In this document: piece after piece, positions 24,201-35,900 of the stretch
Numbering within the stretch: position 1 is the stretch's first letter
How the letters are laid out: every line of letters begins with the position of its first letter
NCBI RefSeq assembly: GCF_003473485.1
Contig: NC_053044.1
Location: 56,274,091 to 56,338,090 of the forward strand
From: Medicago truncatula
Taxonomy: Eukaryota; Streptophyta; Magnoliopsida; Fabales; Fabaceae
Length of the DNA stretch: 64,000 bases
Reading direction: 5' to 3'
The notes under the pieces: generated by a model
Seen by the model: only the letters and a program-made list of their open reading frames with translations
Told to the model about the DNA's origin: nothing
Database searches by the model: none
Made by a program: the position numbers and the translations under genes

Positions 24201-27200
24201 TAGATATACCTGATAAGCGCACAGCAAGCAAATCAGTTGAAACAAGCACAAGAAGACGCACACAATGTCGCAAGAGTTGGGTGCCATCCTTCCCCATTGA
24301 GTCCTGTTTCAAACATTATCAAGCACAAAATTTAAGAAATTATCTCAACATAAGGTAAAGATGTTTTACTTTTTCATGACAAAGGAGGTAGTCATTATAT
24401 ATAGAAGGTGAACAAATTTGAAAATTATACAACCAATGAGACAGCAGTACCAGTATCCATGAGTTGAGAATGTTTAGCCCCTTTTTACTCCCAGCAAAGG
24501 ATTTCAAGTTTGCAACGGGAAGACTTAGCAACTGTTTGGCCACATGCAAGCGCCCAGCATTGGTTTTTGCATTAAGGAACAAGTCCCTCAGTAAAGCTTC
24601 CCGGCTTAAGATTCGAGCACCATCTAAAGACTTCTTGTACAATAAGTTGGAAAGCTCTGCTGCATCAAGTCTCTTTATAATATCCCTAACTTCATCTCTT
24701 TCTGTATCTGACTGTTTCTGTATAGCCTCCACTACCTCCACCTCTGCCGTATAATCATTTCCAGTGTTCAATAAGTCAATTATGCGCACAGCCTCTCGGA
24801 GTCCACTCATCATTGCACCACCAACTGTATCAGGGTGCTCTTTGCAGGTTGCTTCACCAGCAAAAAACAAACACTTATCAACTGGCCTCCCTAATATATC
24901 ATAGTCTTCTCCCGATGCTCCAATAGCAACATAGGAGTAAGCACCATAGCTAAAAGGATCCCCCCCCCAATCAGTGACAACATAAGCAACAGGATCAGGT
25001 ACTGAAGCCTCCCCAAAAAGTTTCCGAAGAACCATTAATGCATGGTTGACGTGACCAGAAGAGCTTAAATTCTGACCATCAATGGCCGCTTTCCCAACTA
25101 CTAATGCTATGAGGACCGGAGCCCCCACTGTCTTCTTGACATTCCAGAACATAAAGCAGTGGCCTCTTCTGCTTGTCTCCTCAGCTGTTGCTCCGAAGTA
25201 GTCCACAGCATCATCCCAAAACACACTAGGAAATTCCAAGACCACTTTATTGAGAACTCCAAATCCAAGACGCTGAATAGAAGAATATTTCCACGGGGGC
25301 AAAGGTGGAGAGAATTTTATAGTTTCAGCCTTCAAGCAGCCCAATGGAACAGTAACCAGAACAGCATCTCCAAAGAACTCATTGCCATTTGATGTAGAAA
25401 CTTTGACTTTATTACCCAGGCCTGATTCCTTGCTGTCATAAGACACGTTTGTTACAACATGGTTCAAATGGATGACAAGCCCTTTACCTAATGACTCGAC
25501 AACAGTGCTGTAACCTCCTTTAATCATACAATGTGCTCCTCCATATCCTCCATACACGTCATCTTGATTCCAGTAGGGAAGAGAAACCTCCTTAAGCAGA
25601 GCAGCACACCCATACTCCAAATTAGCAAAGTGCCAATCCATAATCCTTCTTTCTTGAGGACTCAAGACCTCTTCCATTTCTTTGCCACTTCTTTGTTCGT
25701 TACTTCTTCGAGAGCGTTCCAAACGGCGCCTCTTAAGGGCATATTCTAAACCATCTTCAAGGGACATTCGCATAGCCTGGTCACCCTTCTGGGCAACAAG
25801 CAATACCATGTCATCAAGAAGACTGTTGTATTCAGCTTCCAGTGCTTCATCCATATCTACAGGAACTTTTTGTCCCGTCACTATGTCATATAGAGGACAG
25901 TCACTGTTTAGCACGGTCAACTCAAGACCCAACTGAGCACAAACCAACGCGGAAGGATCTGGTCTTCGTTCAGTAGCCACATCAGCCTCAACACCGGTGA
26001 TAATACTAGCACCAAGATCCACAGGGACAGAAAGAGATGAGCGATCTGTAAATACTCGACCCCCTATCCTACTCCTTGCCTCAAGTACAGTTACAGTAAA
26101 TCCCAGACGTTGCAAGTGGCGAGCAGCAGTTAGACCAGCAGGACCAGCTCCAATGACAATCACTCTCTTTCCAATCTTTGAATCAAAATTCAGAACATCA
26201 CCTATCTGATCACCCGAGGCAGATTTAACACAGGTAGATTCATTGCTTTGCTCAGTCCCGTGTACAAGTCCACTTAATCCATCCTGAATCCCAGATTTTT
26301 CCTCGCAATCAAAACACTTTCTTTTTTCATGTTGTGTAATGTTTGACGTATCCATTGCCACCACATTAAAACTCATCCTGTCTTCTTTAGCTTCAGTTGT
26401 CAGGTCTTCATTACCTACTATAAGACTGCTCATAATTTCTACAGGGGCATCTGACTTTTTAGTCTGACCAACAATAAAGGAAACTCCATCTTCAGAATCA
26501 GCAACAGATGCTGCATAACTTTCTTCATATCCTTTTTCTCCTATAAGTGTATAACTATGCCTTGCACTATTTTCAACATTGTCTTTTAGAGAGGCAATTC
26601 CAACATTTATATAACCCTGAAAAAAATTATGATACAAAGTTCCAGTGATATCAACATTGACACAATATGTTTTTTCCCCAAAAGAAAATCATTATATGTT
26701 AATAATGACAAAAGGTATACATTTAAATGAGCAAAGGAAATGACAATCGATAGCTGAATAATATGATGAACAGACTTACACATTGATCAAGAAATGTATA
26801 GACCTCCCTAATAAGAGAAGAGCGAGGAGGTTCATCCTCAGAAGGAGTATCACGAACCCCACAGTCAGCAAGAGGCAAAATACGTGTGATATCACAGCCC
26901 CAGAGAGCTAGGATCTGGTTTCTGCAGTATATAAATTAAAAGATGAAGAATTTATTTTTTTGAATAATATCAAAGATGTATACAACAACAACCAAGCCTT
27001 CTCCCACTAAGTGGGGTTGGCTACATGGATCAAATTACGCCATAATTTATAACAAAAGCCTTTCCATGATATAGCAAAAATTCAATACAAATGCAAAAAA
27101 AAAAAAAAAAAATTACTTGGTCGAGAACATCTACTATTGTACCATAATGACTGGCCATAAATTGTTTTGTAGGCCTAGAGAAGAACATTTAACTATTTAT

Positions 27201-29559
27201 ATAAGATTGCATGTAGGCCATAAACTGGGAGAAAATTCACCTACTCCAAACTTACAAAAGCACGCCAAAAATGATGATAGATCTTGTCATTAATGTTAAT
27301 TTCAATGTAATTTCAAGAAATTAAAATCTTAATTTCATGTTTAAGCAACCAAAACAAATAATAAATTCAATCAACATTCAAAAAGGATGTAAAACAGTTA
27401 TATGGGCTTTTGAAGCACAAGACACCGTCAAAACCAAAATACTGATGAATGTAATCTTTCTGTTGCAGAGTGGAAACTGCAACTTGTCTGAACACTAAAT
27501 ATACTGACCTGCAATCTAAATACTCCTGGAGACCCCCTTTCCGCTTTAAGATCTCCTGAAATCTTATTTTTTCAACTGGACCAGCTTCATGGGCTTTCAG
27601 CCCAGCTGATACTGCTACTGCATCACTTTCAGACTCTTCAACAATATTCAAAGAATCAAGCTTCCCTCTTGGTTTAAGAATGCGCTCACCATCAACAACA
27701 CTTTGGCTTTCAAGAAAAGGTTGGTCGTTTATTAAAACCTCCCAATCAGCATCCCCTTCATATGCCATGTCCCCCTGCCGACGCTTTTTACCCTTGCGGC
27801 GCATAACAGCTGATGTCTTATCATCAAAGTGGGCTACCTCAGACACAGAAGCAGCATATTCTGCAGAATTCTCAGTTTTCTCTGGAATTGAACTCTGAGG
27901 AGAGGCATCTTCAGTTTCTCTCTTGGCATAGAAACAATCACCATTTGCAAGAGAAACCTTTTCAAATGTATTCTTGGAAGGTTGAGTCGGATCTAATACT
28001 GAACTGCATTTTGGAATATAGTCAACAGAGTCCTTTGGAATATTGTGTGTTTCTAAAGGTACTATCTCTAGGTGATTTAGCTGAGCAGCCAATTCAGATT
28101 TAACTGTTTCATCGGACACTGTAGGATATAAACAACCGCCGGAAGCTGCATAATTTTTTTCAAGCAAATTACCAGAAACAAAAATCCTTGCTTCATCCTT
28201 TGTATCTAAAATTTTCTGATCGCAGCAATTTCTACCAGAGACAAACTTACTTTCAGAATGCACACCTTCATCTAATTTTGGGTTGCATCCAGAGAATGCC
28301 ATAGCTCCATTTCTTGAGGATCCCTGGAATACATTTTCAGAAACCAGGTGATTAATTTTATCCCGTATATTTTCAGATGATTTAGTCAGGGGCCCAGAAT
28401 CACAAGGGGGGAGCTTTTCTTTGTCCTTGGAAGTAAAATCACTGCATTTTAAAGGAATATTACACAGTTCTGCTTGGTCATCAGTCAAGTTATTCTTGAG
28501 CTCACCCTCAATAATTGGAGACACCCCTTCCCCCAATTTCGGGAGAGAGACAATGTCAGTGATTTCTTCAACATCATGCAATGTTGCAGAACACTTCTTT
28601 AAACCATCATTGAGAATTCTTTCTTCTAATGCATCCTTTTGGTCAGAAGGAGGACAAGTGTCTTCAGATTGTACACAAGACAATTGCTGGCTATCTCCAT
28701 GGCAGACGTTGGCTAAAAAACAGGGATCGGCTAATGGTCCATCGTGAATGTTTGAATCATGTACACCCTCAGCAGTTTTTCTGGCACTTTTGGAGTCAAG
28801 GCTCAACCCGTCATTCACATTCTGGCTCCCACATTTCTGCTCTGAACTTACAGCAGCACAAGACTTACTAACAAAACTAGATTGTGCTGGTTGTAAAATT
28901 TCTGACAAAGAATCTCCCATTGTTTCATCAGAAGAGTGTGGCAGACCAGCATCAAGCAAAGGATCAACCCCTTTTTCATCTTTTGGAATATTTCTAGATC
29001 CCTCTGCGATCAAACCATCTTCAGACACATCAAGATCCTCAATTCCCTTCAGTGCCAAATCCACATTAGGCCCTTCTACATTCAATTGACAGCTACCCGC
29101 TGTTTTCATATCCATATCCAAATCAGATCCATTTTCTCCAGCACCTTGCCCTTCACAAGCACTGTCCTTATTCAACAAAGATTTTTCATCCAAACCTTCA
29201 TATTGGCAAGAAACATTCAAAGACCCATCAGAAGATTCCACCGCAACATTCACATTAGAATCTTTCTCTTTATCACCTCTTGAGCCCCGATCTCTCTTTG
29301 GACCCTTCAATCTCTTCCTAAAACAAGCTAGTGTATCATCCATACCCCCCAAATCCTCTTGTACTACTACATCAACAAATTTCCCAACAGAGTCAGCAGC
29401 ATTCCCACCAGTCCCCTCTGACACCAAGCAAAGCTTCTTCTTAACACAACGCGGCTTCTTTAGTTTAAATATAGGTTCATTATCAGAATCCAAACCAATT
29501 TCCACCGGTTTAATCCTCTTATCATCATTTCCAGAAAGCATATCTTCATTATTATCCAT
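21232..29559 (-). CDS. LDL3: lysine-specific histone demethylase, LDL3 type
   Basis: Eight coding exons: 27509-29559, 26780-26921, 24451-26616, 24210-24303, 23199-23683, 21666-22379, 21424-21498 and 21232-21297. Phases close on 5793 nt, 1930 aa. Residues 1 to about 640 are acidic and Ser-rich with basic clusters, probably disordered. A SWIRM domain spans about 650-745 (exons 1-3). The FAD amine-oxidase domain spans about 880-1345, with the dinucleotide motif [15 protein letters not shown] near 882 and Lys1188 in LNKVVLEF at the position of the catalytic-site lysine of LSD1. No Tower insertion is visible. The C-terminal 550 aa include a conserved helical block (about 1425-1525) and a conserved end, [10 protein letters not shown]. 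The closest homolog I know is Arabidopsis LDL3 (At4g16310, about 1628 aa), a nuclear H3K4me2 demethylase. A 5' UTR intron is possible (GTAAGT near 29769). Confidence 0.94.
22838..22985. repeat. dispersed-repeat-like segment in LDL3 intron 5
   Basis: 'aaaccaacttgcaaggtaag' followed by 'tcttataagc' recalls a segment frequent in legume intergenic DNA, often from LTR elements; a related 'ataaggtgatgac...cacttataaac' block lies at 49197-49300. No ends could be defined. Confidence 0.3.
26979..27050. mobile_element. Au-SINE-like fragment in LDL3 intron 1
   Basis: 'acaacaacaaccaagccttc' continues into 'cccactaagtggggttggc' and 'tacatggatcaaattacgcc'. This matches the well-known Au SINE core as I remember it. 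Only this part is present; no tRNA-like head or tail boundary is visible. Confidence 0.55.
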
Positions 29560-29944
29560 ATTTTCAGTATAACCCTAGGTTTTCAACAAAACCTGAATCC
29601 CTATTTCAATGTCGCGCTACGAAAATACCTAATGCAAACCATAGTTTTCCACTTCACAATCGTGATAAAGTTGAAAAATATGCTTCAATGGCGATTCTAA
29701 TTGTAACATAATATAAAAAAATAAAATAATAATGTAGAGTGGATTGGTTGGTGAATGTTGAAGAGTAAAACTTACACAACACAGTAGAGACTGTATTGCA
29801 GCGGTGAGTAGGTGGAGAGAAGGTGTGTACGTCGGAGCTTGAGTCTCTTCCTCCGGCGACGGTGGCGACTGATGGTTTCGATAGAGTAGAACAAAGGGGG
29901 AAAGCCCGCTTTCTTATAAACTGCGCCGACCAGGAACTGGACTC

Positions 29945-30468
29945 TTTGGGTGGGGGGATTAATTAATAATAAAATTAAATTATCTACTAAGTGTCTTTGC
30001 AATTGCGCGTAGATGTATTATTTCGCGCCAAAATTCATGGCGTAATTTTTTACTTATCTATATTTGATTAGATGGACAAGATCTAGCATATGAATTGAAT
30101 GATTAATTTATGTTTATTACTAAAAAAACTAATTTATGTTTAGTAAATTTGATTTAAAAGTAAATCTAATGTGAGATCATTTATATTTAAACATATATTT
30201 GTGTAAAGATAAGTTATATGATCCGTAAGGCTTAGCACTAATAACAACATGGTTAGGCAGGATAATTCAATTAATAATAAAATTAAATTATCTACTAACT
30301 GTCTTTGCAGTTGCGTATAGATGTATCTGATTCGCGCCAAAATTTGATGGTTTATTTTTTACTTATCTTTATTTAATTAGATGAGACAAGATCTAGCATA
30401 TGAATTGTATAATTAATTTATGTTTAGTAAAATTGATTTTGATTTAAAGGTGAATCTAATGTGAGATA

Positions 30469-30515
<47 letters not shown>

Positions 30516-30545
30516 CTAATCCGTAAAGCTTAGCACTGATATCGA
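29945..30545. repeat. tandem duplication upstream of LDL3 (about 310 bp units)
   Basis: Units at about 29945-30250 and 30267-30545 share 'aattaataataaaattaaat', 'ttcgcgccaaaatt', 'agatctagcatatgaattg' and 'gtaaagcttagcact' in the same order. The first unit abuts the LDL3 5' leader. The second unit has gained the (AT)n run at 30472-30510. Confidence 0.85.
30472..30510. repeat. (AT)n microsatellite
   Basis: An uninterrupted TA/AT run of about 39 bases inside the second unit of the tandem duplication. Confidence 0.95.
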
Positions 30546-32918
30546 CATGGTCAAGCTCGATAAACTAGGACTACCTTTGATTTTGAAGTCCAAAAATCTA
30601 AATTTTAACTTTATGTTATAATTTATTTCAAAGGGAAAATTATATTGAAAAATTAAAAACATATCAAAATTAATTTTATATTTTTATTATTGATTTTATC
30701 TTTATCAAAATTGAAACTAGTGTGCACCTATTATATTATTACGAGGGTTTTGTTTTGTGAGCTAAATATTTCACTTCAACTAGTTCAATGTTGAATCAAA
30801 CTCATTAAATATATTTTTTTAATTAAATAAGTAATTTCGAGCTTGAAATTTGTACCCAAAAATATCCAGCTTCAAATTAAAACGGTTATATAAACTTTTA
30901 GTTTTTTTTTTTTTATCCACATATAAACACTAGTTTATAAAATCAACATTGACTTTTGTTTTTCTTCTTTTATAGACAAATTTGAGCAATGTTAGTTTTC
31001 TAGATCGAATTTGGGACTTCCTTCTTCAAATTCCGCCATTTAGCTCACAAACCAAGTTACTTATGTAAGACCCAATGTTGACTATTTATATCGATAGATA
31101 TATCAAACTTAGTATAACTCTATACGATAAAGTTTGTGTGATTTGTCAAAAAAAATAAAAATAAATTATGTGATTGTTTCAAAATTAACATGGTTCCAAA
31201 AACTCAACTGTTAAATCAAAGTTATCGTTGCTTATATAGGATGTTGGCGAATCGGAACCTTTTTAACCATAGTTACTTTGTTTTTGTTTTTGTTTTTGGT
31301 TTTTATAAAATTTCAAACATCAAAATAACCAAAATAATTTGACATACTTTCTTTCAATAAAGTTTGTATTAATTTGTTTCATACCATTGAAAGCTTTTGG
31401 AAGCAGCACGCAATAACTTGGCTTCCATGGGATATGAGTCGATTGTTATCATTCGTGAAGCATCAGGGGCAACAGTCACATGTGATCACAGAAGTCATGT
31501 TTAATGTTTATGATGTTGCCTTGAAATTATTTAAATATGTTCTGAAAGGAGTCATAGAACGCATACATTTGTGGAAAAAGTATGTGAAGATTTATACTCA
31601 TATGGAAGTGAAAAGTATGATGTGTATTATACTTCCCTTCGGTTCATAGTCCATAGATGCTATCTCAAAGGAGTTAGGTTCTTCTATCTTAGGATATCCT
31701 CTTTACAAGTTTTCCTTAGACCTAAAATACATTAAGGATATGCAATCAGTTGTCACACCAAAGTTGTACTTATTTGCTTCTTTACTCCGTTGATATGAAC
31801 ATCAAATATGATTTTAGCCCAACCTGATGTGTTAACTATTTTCAAAATCAAAGAGAATGGGTTTATATAAATCACTGCCTGGTTTTGTTGGGAGAATGAG
31901 ACATCAAGGTTAGTCGATATAAATTTTCTAATCGACAATGCATGCTTGATTAATCGATGACTAACTCTTTTTGACTCTCACTTTATCATAAATCACAGGC
32001 TATCTTCTGCATTAGCATGCTTTATTAATCACTTCGTTACTACTGGATTTTATTGATCTTATTAGTTGTCAATGCTCATCTTTTGTTATTAGTGAATTCT
32101 TTTTGTTTGGTGAAGATATTAAATATTTGTTCCGGATCAAATAGAAGTTCTGGTAGTTTTTGTTAATTAAGCTTATATAACAAGTCAATGGAGGTTTAAC
32201 TTATAGAATTTTAGTTAACAAGTTTTTGCGGTTGTTCACCTTCAGTCTGATGAAAAGGAAGGATTAGCCTTCTCCAAGGATTTCAAAGGTTTAGAGAGAA
32301 GATTAACGTGTTTTGATTTTATTTTTTTATATATGGTTGTTTTAGTCATTTGTTCCTTTGTATTGAATGCCTTAGGCTTTGTATTTTTGGGGACCTCTTC
32401 AAATTTCCACTGACATTTTTTATTTGTTTGGAGCGGCTTTCAACCAATGTAGCATTTGATTCCCTATCTCTAAAACACAAAGTCTAACCGTTTCATGTTT
32501 ATTTGTTGGGCTAGGCAAATTACTGGGATTTTATATTAAACGTCTTTTTTGCTCAAGTATTTAACATATTATAAATTGTAATTAATTCTTTCAACAATTT
32601 TCTTGAGCTTCTTTAGAATGCAAACATTGGCTATGCAATTGCACATGCAATAAGCCAAACAAGAAGAGTATCTTTCTACCCTGCTATAAAATCATGTCTT
32701 CCTCTTGGATTGCATGTGAGATTTATTTTTTTTAGAAAAAAATATTGTGTTAATTATTCAAGGGAGATATTTTTAAGAATACAAAGGACTTTAAATCTTC
32801 TAAAAGAAAACATCCTTCTTTGAAATGACATGCAATTTACACAAGGCTATAAATTAATATTACGAAATTCATACACAAGAACCTAGAACTTAGATGTTTG
32901 TCTTCAGTATTAATTATG
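30546..32918. other. intergenic region, no supported gene
   Basis: AT-rich. One ORF at 31374-31649 (+, 91 codons) has mixed composition (start MFHTIESFWKQHAITWLPW) but no recognisable domain and no neighbouring exons; it could be a relic. 32600-32918 is the probable 3' flank of the SNAPc1-like gene. Confidence 0.3.
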
Positions 32919-35900
32919 TTAATCGTCATCTGAGTACTGCTGTAGAAGTAATTGCTCCAGCTCCTGTTCATATTCGTCAGTCTCTCCCAATCCTGTTTGT
33001 TTATAAAATGTTTGTTTCTGGACGCGCCAATCATCAGAAATCATCTCCACAAGAACTCCTATCAATTCCTTGTCTTCTGCTATGTGCTTTATGTTTTGGA
33101 CGTCCAATATACTACTTGCTTCTTTAATTAAAAAAAAAAAGACAAGGACCACCAATTGATTTAGACAATGTTCAAAATTGATGTATCATGAACGGGACAA
33201 ATTGTAACAACTAGATAGAACATTCAAAATAGGCCTCAAAGAAAAGTTCAGGAGTTCTAAATGTAAGAGATTAACATTAACATATTGTCATTTATTAAAG
33301 AGAGAAAAATTGCACCAACTCAATTTGGAGAACCGCGAACCTCAATAAACATGACTTATTAGTCTTCAAATAAAAAACAAGACGTTCAAAATACATATTT
33401 TTTCACTTACATTTAGTAGATAATTTAATTTTATTCCATTGTTGTATAGGTTCAGATTAGTTTAGTAAGTCAGAAAAATCAACATTAGTTTGGACTTGAA
33501 CAAATTAAGAAAAACACTCATTTGCAGTGAATAACAGGGAAAACACAGACTTGGCTTCACAAAAAGAAAACACTTCCAAGATATAGAAAATGTTCCTTTT
33601 TCAAGTGCCTGTGATATAGTATACAACATGAATAAATACCTTTAATAGCTACATTCTTTGCCTCGGCATATTCAGCTGACATTTTCTTCAGCAAACTGAG
33701 GTCTACTTCCATTCCCTGGTATGTAAATAGGAGAAAGGAAGTTACGAGACAATAAATCACAAACAAATATAAAGATAATTTACAGTATGAGATTAACGAT
33801 ATACATTTACCGACAGGCTGATTGGTTTCTAAAAAGATAGATATCAAAATCTACCCAGACTGATTAGTATGCTAAAATCATGGACTTGAAACCCATCAAG
33901 CTCAGTTACCAACAAATAAACCTTCAACCCCCCCAAGCTCTCATGATAAGTTCTTACTGAATAGTGCTCAATTAAGTTGTTAATCTAAACACTCCCATAA
34001 ATGGTAATACATATTACTGGACTTCAGTTTTTGTTCCATCCTCCTAATGTCAAGTTGGCTGTATAATACCATAGTTGAAAAAGACTAACAAATAAATCAT
34101 TTTGCAAGTCACAAAGAACCGGAAACTTACAAGGTTCATGCGGACATAGTTTTCAATTGGTGTGCTATCAAACAACCTGTCATCCAAATGGAACACGTTC
34201 AAACAAATAAGCTGTTGGCTTAAAACACTAACATGACAATACGACAAAGAAAGAAGGATATTGAATATAAGTTCAAAGGTTCAATATGGTCATGTACTTT
34301 TCATATGCCTCTTGAATATGCCTTCTCTAATTGTTGGAGTTGCTTTACTGTTTCTGTGACAGAACTTTCAGCTAAGTCGACAGCGCCAAAAAGGAATGTG
34401 TTTCTTTCCAGCATTCTTTTGACTGAAGTAGGCACCACTCCAATACCATTTGCCTTTGCATCAATAACAAGGATACTAAGATTCTTTAACTCTCCTGTAG
34501 AAACATGCAAATTTGAGTTTTAATGATTAAAGCTCACGAAATCATTTCATTCTCATAAAACCACATCATCTTTATGTTACGACAAATTCAAAGTTTTCAT
34601 ATTAAATTAAATAATATTACCCCACCATTACCCTCCGATGGGAGGTACTCCCAATCGCAATCCTCATCACCCCATAAACTATAACATAAATTTGGAGTAA
34701 TCACCTCCATCTTTGTCTCTTGGATAGCCAAAAACTGCATCTTATGATGACGCATCATCTCCTTTTACTCCTTTCACCCCACTCACCTGACTACCAACAG
34801 TTAAATCATTTAAATAAGGAACCTGTGGGCCACCTACATCCTCCCGTTGACTCTCCCCTTCACCTGTCCCCAGCCGCTTATTTCTCTCCTCTGACCCCTC
34901 CACAGCCTCCACGTTCCCCTCCCCAATTCCTGACCCCTTCTCTGCTAAAGCCTCATCCTGATCCGCTCTCCCAAACGTCACGTCATCCATTGTCCCCTCC
35001 TTTGCCACATGTCATATACCCATTAGATCATTTGAAAAACTTTCCCCCAGTGGGGTCACTATATTCTGACATTCTCCAAAAGCTTCACCTTGTATATCCT
35101 TTTGTCTCTTCAACATTAACTCCACTTCTAGCCTGGTATTACCACATGCCACACCTAGCCGAATAGAGTCCACGGGACTAGGACTTTCGTCACCCCCATC
35201 CTCCGAAAACACCTTGTCATGTTGAAACATATCTCCGCCGTGAGAAGATGCCGACGACGCCTCTTCCCATCCTGGTCCCACCGATGCTGCTGTTAAATTA
35301 ATCTTCAGGGCCACCCCTTCCTCCACCACCCATAGGCCAAAAACCGCCCCCATCACATTTATTTTGAGAAATTCATTGATAATCCCCAGCCTTGCCGTGC
35401 GAACCAGAATCCTTGACATACAGCTGTGCAACGTAACCGTATCCTCGTCAAAGTCCATAAACTCCCCAAAAAAAGATCATATCTGCTTGAAGAAGCCTTC
35501 CTCCCACATGTGCATAGAAATTCCATACACTTTCAGCCAAACCCTTCTTCTACTAGCCACCAATTGTGGAGACCATCTCTTAATATCCTTAAACACAACT
35601 GACCACCACTGCCCATGTTCCTTCCTATCTAGTTCGAATCGCACCGGATCCTCCACTTGCAGTAGCACCAGATTATCACCCATAGTTGTCACCCTAACAT
35701 TCTTAATCCCTTCCATCACTAAGCTATTTTGCACTGACTTTGCCTCCCTGTGATATGAAAGCTCAGCCACAAAGCACTTCTCCAGCACCTTCAATCTTGT
35801 TTCCGTCGGAACCACCTCCACACACCTTTGCTCACTATCCTCATACAGGTTCTGATCCTGCACCTTAGTTAAAGCAGATTTGAAGGTTTTCCCCTCCAAC

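Noticed and set aside
21232..29559. Two separate genes (N-terminal unknown protein and an amine oxidase)
   Set aside because: The SWIRM domain is encoded across the exon 1-2-3 junctions in phase, joining both parts in one LDL3-type gene.
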